Shown: in pieces, positions 8,845 to 18,048 of the stretch
Numbering within the stretch: position 1 is the first letter of the stretch
Layout: each line of letters opens with the position of its first letter
Source: Chloroflexota bacterium
GTDB lineage: Bacteria > Chloroflexota > Dehalococcoidia > Lucifugimonadales > Lucifugimonadaceae
Reading direction: 5' to 3'
NCBI GenBank assembly: GCA_018650845.1
Contig: JABIFF010000022.1
Coordinates: 1-64,000 of the forward strand
DNA length: 64,000 nt
The notes under the pieces: model-generated
Told to the model about the DNA's origin: nothing
Databases searched by the model: none
Seen by the model: the letters and a program-made list of their open reading frames with translations, nothing else
Made by a program: the position numbers and the translations under genes

Positions 8845-10542
8845 CTAATACCCAGCAGCGTGTGTCGGCTTTGTCTGCGGGTTAATCCCACTCTTCAAAA
8901 CCCCACCATCCGAAATTATTCCGTTGGGTTCCGAGAACGGCCACAGCGTAAATTCCATCGGCGGCAACGACACATCGTGCCCACGCCTACCCAGTTCAGC
9001 CAAAACATCGTCACCAAATCGAGGGTCGACCACCGGGTCGTCAGACTCAACATGAATACGAGGCTGCTCAACCGCTTCCTGGAGCCCCATCCCAAAATCG
9101 ACCCTGTTCACAATCGATTGAACAACCGCTGGCCAAATCCTTCGACCACCCGAACCGCCAATCGCCATAACAGCACGACCGTTATCGTGAAGAATTATCG
9201 GAGTCATATTGTTCAACGCTCGAGCGAACGGTGCTATCGAATTCACTGTGCCCGGCATCGGAGCCGACCAGCCCATAGCGTCATTCATCATCACGCCAAC
9301 GCCCGGGTTAATCACACCGCTAAAAGCAAGATTCGTTTGAGTCAGTGCCACCATGTTGCCGTGCTTGTCGGCAGTAGTTAGCGAAGTCGTTCCGTTGTCA
9401 GGAGCCGATCCCGCATGAGAAGGGAAATCTGCAGGACGTTCAACACCCGCGAACGACCACGGATCGCCAGCAGCAAACTCGCTAGCCTGCGAAGAATCTA
9501 TTACAGAAGCTCTGCTCTTTGCGTACTCAATATCTGCAAGCACATCGATTGGGAATCCATACACAGCCGGATCGCCCATGAAGTTGAATCGATCCACCGC
9601 GGCCAGCTTCACAGCCTCAATCATCGTGTGCAAGAAGTCCGCAGATCCATGCCCCATCCCAGCAAGATCAAACTGCTCCAAAATATTCAGAATTTCGAGA
9701 ACGGTCGGACCTGCGCACGGACCCGCTACGCCAGAAACGCCTAGACCACGATATGAGCCAGACAACGGTGTTTCGTGAACAATCGCCTTGTACTGCCGCA
9801 AATCCGATAATCGCAAATATCCGCCGTTGGCTTCTACGTCCTCAGCGATCCTCGCCCCCGTCTCACCACCGTACATATCGCTTGCACCAACTCGACCCAA
9901 TCGTTCAAGCGTTTCTGCATGCTCTGTCTGGACGAAATGAGCTCCAGCAGCCAACGGTGATCCGTTGTTCAAATAGACCGCCGCTGTGGCATCAAAACGA
10001 GATAACAATGCGTGCTTCTCAGCCATCGCCAGGACCGTCGTTCTCGATAAAGCAAACCCCTCGCGAGCCAGCTTCGCTGCTGGAGCAACCGCTTGATCAA
10101 GATCGATAGTCCCCCACTTTTCCAAAGCCGTAGTCAGCCCGGCGACCGTTCCCGGAATAGCGATCGATGTATAGCCCTCTGTATTGGCGTTGTTCTTCAC
10201 CTTCGACCAAGAGAATCGACGCGAAACAGCCTGAACATCCTGCTCGTCTTCAAGCTCATACATATCGGCATGAGCCAAACCCGCCGCCTGCATCCCGAAA
10301 TCGACAGTACCGCCATCGCCTCCGTCCAAGTGAACAGTCATCACACCGCCACCACCGATGCCGTTCCAAATCGGCAACAAAACGCCACTTGCGAACGCGG
10401 TCGTGATCGCCGCATCGACAGCGTTCCCGCCCCGCTGCATAACTTCGACGCCAATCTCGGAAGCCGTGACATGCTGCGCCACAACCATCCCAGACTGAGC
10501 AGAAATTTCCTCGTGTTTGACAATCGGTGAGCTAGTTCGCAA
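8845..10542 (-). CDS. Gamma-glutamyltransferase family protein
   Basis: 565 aa; GGNAVDAAI, GIGGGGVMTVH, GTTSLTTADKHGNMVALTQT, and GGSGG near the C-terminus. Confidence 0.9.
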   Translation of the reverse strand: MRTSSPIVKHEEISAQSGMVVAQHVTASEIGVEVMQRGGNAVDAAITTAFASGVLLPIWNGIGGGGVMTVHLDGGDGGTVDFGMQAAGLAHADMYELEDEQDVQAVSRRFSWSKVKNNANTEGYTSIAIPGTVAGLTTALEKWGTIDLDQAVAPAAKLAREGFALSRTTVLAMAEKHALLSRFDATAAVYLNNGSPLAAGAHFVQTEHAETLERLGRVGASDMYGGETGARIAEDVEANGGYLRLSDLRQYKAIVHETPLSGSYRGLGVSGVAGPCAGPTVLEILNILEQFDLAGMGHGSADFLHTMIEAVKLAAVDRFNFMGDPAVYGFPIDVLADIEYAKSRASVIDSSQASEFAAGDPWSFAGVERPADFPSHAGSAPDNGTTSLTTADKHGNMVALTQTNLAFSGVINPGVGVMMNDAMGWSAPMPGTVNSIAPFARALNNMTPIILHDNGRAVMAIGGSGGRRIWPAVVQSIVNRVDFGMGLQEAVEQPRIHVESDDPVVDPRFGDDVLAELGRRGHDVSLPPMEFTLWPFSEPNGIISDGGVLKSGINPQTKPTHAAGY

Positions 10543-10640
10543 TTTTCTCTCTCGGGGCGGCTTATTTAAGGGTTCGGCGACATCTTACCCGGAGTATCCT
10601 GCGCCTCAAATAGCTAAACAGAAAGCCGATCGCACAACGC

Positions 10641-10838
10641 ATGGAATACCGAACCGACGAACAGATAATCGCTCGTGGCCGACAAATCGCACCGCTCGCA
10701 GACGATGACCTCCCACCGTTGATCACATTGGCGCACGGCGTCCGAGAATACTGCGACCTCATGGAAAGCCTGATGCCCGAGCTCGGTGGTGATATCGACG
10801 TAACCAAGATGTCACGAAACATGGACGGTGATGCGTAA
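10641..10838 (+). CDS. Small protein (65 aa), translationally coupled to the amidase
   Basis: Stop TAA overlaps the amidase ATG (TAATG at 10836-10840). Confidence 0.6.
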   Translation: MEYRTDEQIIARGRQIAPLADDDLPPLITLAHGVREYCDLMESLMPELGGDIDVTKMSRNMDGDA

Positions 10839-12229
10839 TGGTCGCCAATCCTCACCTTCTATCGCTTTCTGAACAGGCTCGACTCGTTCGTGAAGGTTCG
10901 ATAACCGCTGTCGAACTGGTTCAATCTCATATCGATCAAATATCGAAGCTCAACCCCCAGCTGAACTCGCTAATTGCTGTCGATAGCGAGGGCGCACTTC
11001 AGCAAGCCGCCAAAGTCGACGCAGCCCATGCCCGAGGCGAAAAGCTTGGTCCGCTGGCCGGAGTTACTCTGGGCGTGAAAGACGCTGTCCCCGTAAAAGG
11101 CATGCCGTGGACGATCAACTCTCGCCTGTTTGAAGATCGTGTTCCAGAAGAAGATGCACCAGCCATTGCCCGACTCAAAGAAGCCGGGGCAATCATTATT
11201 GGCAAAGCGAATCTAAATGAATTCTTCTCCAAACCAACTGAAGCCGATCTAAACCCTCCGCCGTGGAATCCATGGAACCCGGAACGAATGTCGGTTGGCT
11301 CATCTAGCGGCTCCGGTGCTGCGCTTGCAGCCCGAATGGCTAGCGGAACAATTGGTGTCGATGGCGGAGGTAGCGTTCGCCTTCCAGCCGGAGCGCACAA
11401 TCTGTACGGAATAAAACCTACCCACGGGCTAGTAAGCCGCATCGGAGTTGGTCGATCTGAGCACAGTGAAATCTGCCCGCTCGGAATCACAGCTCTCGAC
11501 ACAGCGATGATGCTCGAAGCGATGGTCGGACACGAGCCAGATGATGACCTTAGTTGGCCCGGCGAAACTCCCGAGTACGCAGCGAACATCGAAGCCGATG
11601 TCACTGGCTGGCGAATCGGTGTTCCACGTGGGTTCATCGATTCAGCACCAAACGAACCTGAAGTGATGGAAGGATTCGAAACCTTCCTGAAGAAACTTGA
11701 AGAGCTAGGTTGCGAACTAGTCGATATCGACATTCAAGGCATGGCAGAAGCACGCGCCGCAACGTTCTTGATCCTGTTTTCAAATTCGTACCAACGGCAC
11801 CAGAAGACGGTCAAGACCGACTGGAACACATACGGTCCGCAGTCACGAGTAAATCTCCTACAGGGTGCGTTCCTATCCTCGACCGATCTAATCAACGCAG
11901 GTGATGTCGGGCGTGCGTTCAAAGCCTATTTCTCCAATCTCTTAAAAGAGAAAGGCCTAAAAGGAATCGCCACTCCAACTTCACCATTCGCAACTGCTGA
12001 ACGATCACGTCGACGAGGCGAACACTCCAAAGGGGTCAACGCCTGCTACACAGCACCGTTCAACATCTCAGGCCACCCTTCGATCAGCGTTCCCGCAGGA
12101 TTCGGCGAAGCTGGCATTCCCGTGGGAGCAATGCTCACTGGCGAACTTCACGATGATTTATCGATGCTCCAGCTCGCCCACGCCTACGACAAAACCACCG
12201 ACTGGGACACTCTCACGCCCCAGATTTGA
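10838..12229 (+). CDS. Amidase (amidase-signature family)
   Basis: 463 aa; GVKDAVPVKGMPWTINS, GKANLNEF, SVGSSSGSGAALAARMASGTIGVDGGGSVRLPAG. Confidence 0.93.
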   Translation: MVANPHLLSLSEQARLVREGSITAVELVQSHIDQISKLNPQLNSLIAVDSEGALQQAAKVDAAHARGEKLGPLAGVTLGVKDAVPVKGMPWTINSRLFEDRVPEEDAPAIARLKEAGAIIIGKANLNEFFSKPTEADLNPPPWNPWNPERMSVGSSSGSGAALAARMASGTIGVDGGGSVRLPAGAHNLYGIKPTHGLVSRIGVGRSEHSEICPLGITALDTAMMLEAMVGHEPDDDLSWPGETPEYAANIEADVTGWRIGVPRGFIDSAPNEPEVMEGFETFLKKLEELGCELVDIDIQGMAEARAATFLILFSNSYQRHQKTVKTDWNTYGPQSRVNLLQGAFLSSTDLINAGDVGRAFKAYFSNLLKEKGLKGIATPTSPFATAERSRRRGEHSKGVNACYTAPFNISGHPSISVPAGFGEAGIPVGAMLTGELHDDLSMLQLAHAYDKTTDWDTLTPQI

Positions 12230-12316
12230 TCACCCCGGTATTATTGATGGCGCTTGTGTTTGAGCGAACTGAGCGATTTGTAGGCATAAACAACGTCAAA
12301 AGGGGCTGACCAGAAT

Positions 12317-13111
12317 ATGATCGAGACTCTGCAGGATGTTCGAGATACCGTAATTTCAATGCTCTGTGCCGAACTTTCGTGCACATCTGAAGAACTCACC
12401 GACGGCCAGGTTCATATAACGGTTCGCAATCCCGACGCCCATCAGAATCCAGCCCACAGGCTGTTCGACCCGCACCCCGGCAAAATCGGAATCGCCTCGC
12501 TTGGAATTGGCGGAATTGTGTGTGTCGACGAAGAACACCTCGATTGGGCAGAAGAAGTATTTCGACCCAAGCCCACCTCGACCAGAGACGAACTTTTCAT
12601 GCCCGACCGCATGGGCAAAATGGCAGATCTCGTTAGACCCGAGGGACTGCTCCTCTACGGTCCGTTCCCACGATTCGCCGTTTCACACAGCACCGTTACG
12701 CATGTTGAAGCGCCCATGAGCTACAGCGTTCGAGTCGTCGATCAAGACGGAGCCGACGCTATCGGGCAACGTGCGCGCTGGCACAACGCTATCTACAAAG
12801 TTCCAACCGAAACCGCTCGCCCCACAATGATCGCCGCTATCGCCGAACAAGAAGGCGAGATCGTTGGCGTATGTGGTGCATCGTCAGATTCTCCGTTCAT
12901 GTGGCAACTCGGAATCGACGTAGCACCCGAACATCAGGGACGTGGTCTCGCACCAGCACTAACATCAGCAGTTGCTGAAGCGGTGCTCGATGAAGGCAAG
13001 CTTCCGTACTACGGCACCTCGGCATCAAACATCCCTTCGATGAGAACTGCCCTCGCAGCAGGGTTCAAACCGACTTGGGTCGAGGTATTATCTCGACCGG
13101 CAGATAGCTAA
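12317..13111 (+). CDS. GNAT family N-acetyltransferase
   Basis: 264 aa; C-terminal LGIDVAPEHQGRGLAPALTSAVAEAVL...SNIPSMRTALAAGFKPTW. Confidence 0.85.
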   Translation: MIETLQDVRDTVISMLCAELSCTSEELTDGQVHITVRNPDAHQNPAHRLFDPHPGKIGIASLGIGGIVCVDEEHLDWAEEVFRPKPTSTRDELFMPDRMGKMADLVRPEGLLLYGPFPRFAVSHSTVTHVEAPMSYSVRVVDQDGADAIGQRARWHNAIYKVPTETARPTMIAAIAEQEGEIVGVCGASSDSPFMWQLGIDVAPEHQGRGLAPALTSAVAEAVLDEGKLPYYGTSASNIPSMRTALAAGFKPTWVEVLSRPADS

Positions 13112-13171
13112 CTGCCGCGACACTCACCAATCGGCCATTAAAGACCGGTTACGTACAGCAAAGAGAAAAAT

Positions 13172-14740
13172 ATGAGATTCGCCATTCTCGGCATTTCGCA
13201 CGAGACCAACACGTTTTCACGGGTTCCAGCAACCTACGAAGAGTTCGAGAAAGCGACTATCGCTCGCGGACAAGAGATCGTCGATCTCTACGCCGAATCT
13301 CAGTACACCATTTCTGGCTACCTTCAGGGTGCTGAAGAACTAGGCTTCGAAGCTGTGCCGCTGATGTACGCAAACACCGGCCCTATCGGCACGATCACCA
13401 AAGATGCTTACGATCGAATTTCTGGCGAACAACACCAGATGCTGCGAGATCAAGGTCCTTGGGATGGCGTTCTCATCAGCAACCACGGCGCTGCTGTATC
13501 TGAAGAATTCCCTGACATGGACGCTGAGTTCACTCGTGTCGTTCGTGAAATCGTAGGTCCGGACGTGCCAGTTGGCGTAACGCTCGATATGCACGCCAAT
13601 ATTTCGAAAGACACCGTTGCTAACACCGATGTCTGCATCGTGTGGCGAACATGCCCGCACCTCGACACCAAGCTTCGTGGACGAAAGACTGCCGAACTTA
13701 TTTACCGAACAGCGCTTGGTGAAATCAAGCCTGAACAGTTCATCGAAATGCCTCCGATGCTCGTGAACATCGTGAAGCAGTTCACTGGCCAAGAGCCAAT
13801 GCTCAGCCTTGTCGACGAATGTGTCGCAGCCAACGAAATCGAAGGCGTGCTCGATACGTCTATTGCTGAAGGCTACCCATACGCCGATGTCGATGAAATG
13901 GGCATGTCATGGATCACTATCACCGACGGCAACGCTGAACTCGCCGAGAAGGTATCCAAAAATCTCGCAGCTTCAGCTTGGACAAAACGAGTTGATCTCA
14001 ACAAGCCGGTTGCGACTATCAAAGATGCGCTCGATCAGGCAGAAGAACGCTACATGGGCCCAAAGCCCGAAGGCGTAGAAAACTTCATGCCTACCGATGG
14101 ATCGGCTTTGGCAGAGGCTGAAAAATCTGAACACTCCCACTTGGGTCCAATCGTTCTCATGGACGTTGGCGACAACATCGGTGGCGGATCGTCGGCCGAC
14201 TCAACCCACATTCTCAAGGTCGCTCAAGAGATGGGCGTAACCGGATATTTGCAAAGCCTTTACGACCCTGAAGCTGTGGAAGCATGCGTAACCGCAGGTA
14301 CTGGTGCCGAAATAGCACTCGATGTTGGCGGCAAGACCGACGACATGCACGGTGAGCCGATTCACATTGTTGGCACAGTAGGCGTCATCGATGATGGCCC
14401 TTACGAAGAAACCCGACCAACTCACGGTGGCTACCGCTTCTATGACGACGGCAAGCGTGTGCTTTTCAACACTGTTGATGGCATGACGATTCTCCTGACT
14501 TCAGCACGAAGCGGAAACACCGCACGGGCGCAGATGTATTCGATGGGAATCAACCCAGAGGACTACCGAATCGTAGTTGCCAAGGGAGTGAGTTCACCTC
14601 GACCTGCTTACCAGCCAATCGCTGCTGAAATCATCATCGTGAACAGCCCCGGCGTAACTTCTGCCGATCTGGATACGTTCGAATTCAAAAGCCGCCGAGT
14701 ACCGCTCTACCCATTCGAAGAACCTGTATACCCGGCGTAA
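13172..14740 (+). CDS. M81 family metallopeptidase (MlrC-like), copy 1
   Basis: 522 aa; MRFAILGISHETNTFS, LDMHANIS, PHLDTKLRGRKTAEL, VLMDVGDNIGGGSSADST. Confidence 0.93.
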   Translation: MRFAILGISHETNTFSRVPATYEEFEKATIARGQEIVDLYAESQYTISGYLQGAEELGFEAVPLMYANTGPIGTITKDAYDRISGEQHQMLRDQGPWDGVLISNHGAAVSEEFPDMDAEFTRVVREIVGPDVPVGVTLDMHANISKDTVANTDVCIVWRTCPHLDTKLRGRKTAELIYRTALGEIKPEQFIEMPPMLVNIVKQFTGQEPMLSLVDECVAANEIEGVLDTSIAEGYPYADVDEMGMSWITITDGNAELAEKVSKNLAASAWTKRVDLNKPVATIKDALDQAEERYMGPKPEGVENFMPTDGSALAEAEKSEHSHLGPIVLMDVGDNIGGGSSADSTHILKVAQEMGVTGYLQSLYDPEAVEACVTAGTGAEIALDVGGKTDDMHGEPIHIVGTVGVIDDGPYEETRPTHGGYRFYDDGKRVLFNTVDGMTILLTSARSGNTARAQMYSMGINPEDYRIVVAKGVSSPRPAYQPIAAEIIIVNSPGVTSADLDTFEFKSRRVPLYPFEEPVYPA

Positions 14741-14786
14741 GCAGCGATCAATCCCCCTTCCTTCGGGAAGGGGTTAGGGGTTGGGT

Positions 14787-14826
14787 AGACTGCAGCTAAG
14801 AGCCGAGTGACAAAGTCACGAGCGCG
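14787..14826 (+). repeat. Family D-associated 40-nt module, copy 1
   Basis: AGACTGCAGCTAAGAGCCGAGTGACAAAGTCACGAGCGCG; same length and architecture as 55388-55427 with a changed but still complementary hairpin. Confidence 0.75.
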
Positions 14827-14842
14827 ACTAACGGAGAACACC

Positions 14843-16411
14843 ATGAGATTCGCAATACTCGGCATTTCGCACGAGACCAATACCTTCTCTATCGTGCCTG
14901 CCACGTACGAAGAATTCGAAAATCGTGGAATTCTGCGTGGTCAGGAAATCGCAGATAAATTTGCGACTTCTGATCACACCATCGCCGGATATTTGGAAGC
15001 ATCCGACCAAATGGGATTCGATGCTGAACTTTTGATGCACGCGAAAGCCGGTCCTATAGGAACTATCACCAAAGACGCCTACGACCGACTATCAGGCGAG
15101 ATGCTAGGAATGCTTCGTGATCAAGGCCCGTGGGATGGCGTACTGATTAGCCCGCACGGCGCTGCAGTCTCAGAAGAATTTCCAGATATGGACGCCGAGT
15201 TCACCAGAGCTGTTCGAGAAATTGTCGGCCCAGGCGTTCCTGTTGGAATCACTCTCGACATGCACGCCAACATCTCAAAAGACACTGTAGCCAACACAGA
15301 TGTTTGCATCGTGTGGCGCACATGTCCCCACCTCGACACGAAGATACGCGGTCGAAAAACTGCCGAACTCATCTACCGTACTGCAAAGGGCGAAATTAAC
15401 CCGGTGCAGTTCATCGAGATGCCCCCAATGCTCGTCAACATCGTGAAGCAGTTCACTGGCCAAGAACCGATGTTAAGTCTCGTCAACGAATGTGTAGCGG
15501 CGAACGAGTTTCCGAACGTCCTCGATACGTCGATCTCGGAAGGCTATCCCTACGCCGACGTCGAAGAGATGGGGATGTCGTGGATCACCATCACCGACGG
15601 TGACGCAGAACTCGCAGAAAAAATATCTAAAGACCTCGCAGCAAGTGCGTGGACCAAGCGGGTCGATCTCAACAAACCCGTCCACTCCATCGAAGATGCG
15701 TTAACCGAAGCAAACGAACGCTATGTAGGGCCAAAGCCCGATGGCGTCGAAAACTTCTTGCCCGATGACGGTTCGGCGCTGGCGGAAGTCGAGCCATCAG
15801 AACACTCGCAACTCGGGCCAATCGTACTTATGGACGTCGGAGACAACATCGGCGGTGGATCATCGGCCGATTCCACGCACATCCTCAAAGTCGCCATTGA
15901 AATGGAAATCGAAGGCTACCTACAGAGCCTCTACGATCCTGAATCAGTAGAAGCATGTGTAACCGCTGGCACTGGCGCCGAGATATCGCTTGAAGTTGGT
16001 GGAAAGACCGACGATATGCATGGCGAATCTATTCGCGTCATCGGCACCGTGGGCGTAATTGACGATGGCCCATACGAGGAAACTCGACCCACTCACGGCG
16101 GAAATCGTTTTTACGACGATGGCAGGCGAGTTATTTTCAACACTGTCGATGGCATGACGATCTTGCTGACTTCAAAACGAAGCGGAAACACAGCACGAGC
16201 GCAGATGTATTCGATGGGCATACGACCCGAGGACTACCGAATCGTCATTGCCAAAGGCGTGAGTTCGCCTCGGCCTGCCTATCAGCCAATCGCAGCTGAA
16301 ATCATCCTGGTGAACACGCCCGGGGTCACCACTGCCGATCTCGACACGTTCGAATACAAACGCCGTCGAACCCCGCTCTACCCATTCGAAGAACCCGTTT
16401 ACCCGGCGTAA
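14843..16411 (+). CDS. M81 family metallopeptidase (MlrC-like), copy 2
   Basis: 522 aa from ATG 14843 (RBS acggag); colinear with the upstream ORF of identical length. Confidence 0.93.
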   Translation: MRFAILGISHETNTFSIVPATYEEFENRGILRGQEIADKFATSDHTIAGYLEASDQMGFDAELLMHAKAGPIGTITKDAYDRLSGEMLGMLRDQGPWDGVLISPHGAAVSEEFPDMDAEFTRAVREIVGPGVPVGITLDMHANISKDTVANTDVCIVWRTCPHLDTKIRGRKTAELIYRTAKGEINPVQFIEMPPMLVNIVKQFTGQEPMLSLVNECVAANEFPNVLDTSISEGYPYADVEEMGMSWITITDGDAELAEKISKDLAASAWTKRVDLNKPVHSIEDALTEANERYVGPKPDGVENFLPDDGSALAEVEPSEHSQLGPIVLMDVGDNIGGGSSADSTHILKVAIEMEIEGYLQSLYDPESVEACVTAGTGAEISLEVGGKTDDMHGESIRVIGTVGVIDDGPYEETRPTHGGNRFYDDGRRVIFNTVDGMTILLTSKRSGNTARAQMYSMGIRPEDYRIVIAKGVSSPRPAYQPIAAEIILVNTPGVTTADLDTFEYKRRRTPLYPFEEPVYPA

Positions 16412-16487
16412 GTACGTACGATCCCCTCTCCCTCGCAGGGAGAGAGAACTCGGATATTTCCACAGAACGCCTTATCAACCGACAACC

Positions 16488-16525
16488 GATTTCCCGAGCG
16501 GAGTCATCGGAGTCGAGGGATTTGG
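16488..16525 (+). repeat. Dispersed repeat family C (GATTTCCCGAG...CGAGGGATTTGG)
   Basis: Shares GATTTCCCGAG..GAGGGAT with 18557-18585 and, inverted, 47763-47789. Confidence 0.65.
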
Positions 16526-16595
16526 TGCGGGGACGCGTGCCTCCTCTCCCCCGGGAGAAGGGACTAACTCGTGTTTCACCCGTAGACTTAACTCC

Positions 16596-17261
16596 ATGAA
16601 ACCTTGGATTACCGCTGGCGAAGCAGTATCGCCCGATGGCACACGCCTCGAACTCGTCGAACATGATGGCGAATACATCATCAGAGCCGACGACCTGCCA
16701 CTGATGTCGACCCGCATGCACTTCTCGGAAGTCGAACTTGCGCGCCTCGTGTGCAACAAACTCAAACCGGGTGCCAAAGTCATGATCGGCGGACTCGGAC
16801 TCGGCTACACCCTCCGATCCACCCTCGATCTAATTCCAAAGGACGCCACAGCCGTCCAGGTCGAACTCGTTCCAGAAGTGATCGAATGGAACCGAGGCCC
16901 ACTCGGACCTTTCGCTGATCACCCGCTAGACGACAAACGAACTGAACTCGTTCAAGACGACGTTTCAGAAGTAATTAAAAAAGCTCGCAACGAATATGAC
17001 TCGATCATGCTCGATGTCGACAACGGTCCGACACCGGTCGTACAAGAACGAAACTCGTGGCTCTACACCGACCACGGCTTGGGCTCGATCCGAAGAGCAT
17101 TGAAAAACGGCGGCAGGGTCGCAATATGGTCGGCCGATGACGAACCACGATTCGTTTCAAGAATGAAGCGAAACGGATTCCGGGCGCAGAAACACGAGAT
17201 TCAGGCGCACAAAGGAAAAGGCGGAATTCGTCACGTGATATTCACCGGCCGCAAAACCTAG
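16596..17261 (+). CDS. Spermidine synthase-like methyltransferase-fold protein
   Basis: 221 aa; VMIGGLGLGYTLRSTLD, VQVELVPEVIEWNR, VQDDVSEVIKKARNEYDSIMLDVDNGP. Confidence 0.8.
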   Translation: MKPWITAGEAVSPDGTRLELVEHDGEYIIRADDLPLMSTRMHFSEVELARLVCNKLKPGAKVMIGGLGLGYTLRSTLDLIPKDATAVQVELVPEVIEWNRGPLGPFADHPLDDKRTELVQDDVSEVIKKARNEYDSIMLDVDNGPTPVVQERNSWLYTDHGLGSIRRALKNGGRVAIWSADDEPRFVSRMKRNGFRAQKHEIQAHKGKGGIRHVIFTGRKT

Positions 17262-17320
17262 ACTGATATCGTTTATCGAACCTTCAACCTTCAGAACGTA
17301 TTCCGAACCAGAGATCAAAA

Positions 17321-18025
17321 TTGACCTCAAAAAAAGATCGCAGAAATAACAATTCAAATAAGTCAGGTGAAAAAAGCCAGACAAACTGGATGATGTGGGG
17401 CGGAGCAGCAGTTGTCGTAGTCGCCATCGTAATCGTCGCTTTTGTCGCACTTTCGCCCGCTGAAGAAACTGGTCCCGTCGAAGAATCGGTACTGGTCACT
17501 GGCGGATCACTCATCGGCGATCCGAACGCTCCTGTAACCCTCGTTGAATTCGGGGATTTTCAGTGATCGCACTGCAGAAATTTTGCCCTCGGGATAGGGC
17601 AACAGATCATTCGCGAGTACGTAAACACTGGGCGCGTAAATATTCTTTATAGGCACTTCGCATTTCTCGGTCCTGAGTCAATCAGAGCTGCCGAAGCATC
17701 GGAATGCGCCGCCGAGCAGGGACGCTTCCACGAGTACGAAGAAACCGTATTCTTCAACTGGGACGGCGTAAACGAAGGAACATATTCAGACGCAAACCTG
17801 CGAATCTTTGCCGAAATGACCGGATTGCTGCTGAATCAGTACGACACCTGCATGAGTACGAATAAGTACTTGGCAAAGGTGAAGGCTGACAAGGATGCAG
17901 GTGCCGATCTGGGTGTTAGATCAACCCCAACTCTCTTCTTGAACGGCGAACAGCTCGAAAACGCTCCTGAGTACGGTTACTTCCGAGTTCGAATCGAAGA
18001 GGCGCTGGCTGAAGTAGGCGGCTAG
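17321..18025 (+). CDS. DsbA-family thioredoxin-fold protein, predicted selenoprotein (in-frame TGA at 17564-17566 read as Sec)
   Basis: TTG 17321 to TAG 18025 is one frame (705 nt) interrupted only by TGA. N-terminal TM anchor, then GDPNAPVTLVEFGDFQ-[U]-SHCRNFALGIGQQIIREYVNTGRVNILYRHFAFLGPESIRAAEASECAAEQGRFHEYEETVF...GVRSTPTLFLNGEQL. The TGA is at the first Cys of the CxxC motif. The ORF track shows only the two halves (17321-17566 and 17816-18025). Confidence 0.85.
17583..17602 (+). promoter_or_regulatory. SECIS-like hairpin
   Basis: TTGCCCT (17583-17589) pairs perfectly with AGGGCAA (17596-17602); loop CGGGAT; loop begins 24 nt after the TGA. Confidence 0.65.
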
Positions 18026-18048
18026 GTTCGTGTCAGTAGTGCAGTCGA

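Noticed and set aside
10999-11733. 244-aa antisense ORF inside the amidase
   Set aside because: Ser/Pro/Arg-rich shadow ORF opposite a clear amidase-signature gene.
17321-17566. Reading the DsbA gene as a pseudogene truncated at TGA 17564-17566
   Set aside because: The TGA falls exactly on the first active-site Cys, the downstream frame is intact to a normal stop, a SECIS-like hairpin follows, and the VKOR neighbour is intact. Still possible if the genome lacks Sec machinery.
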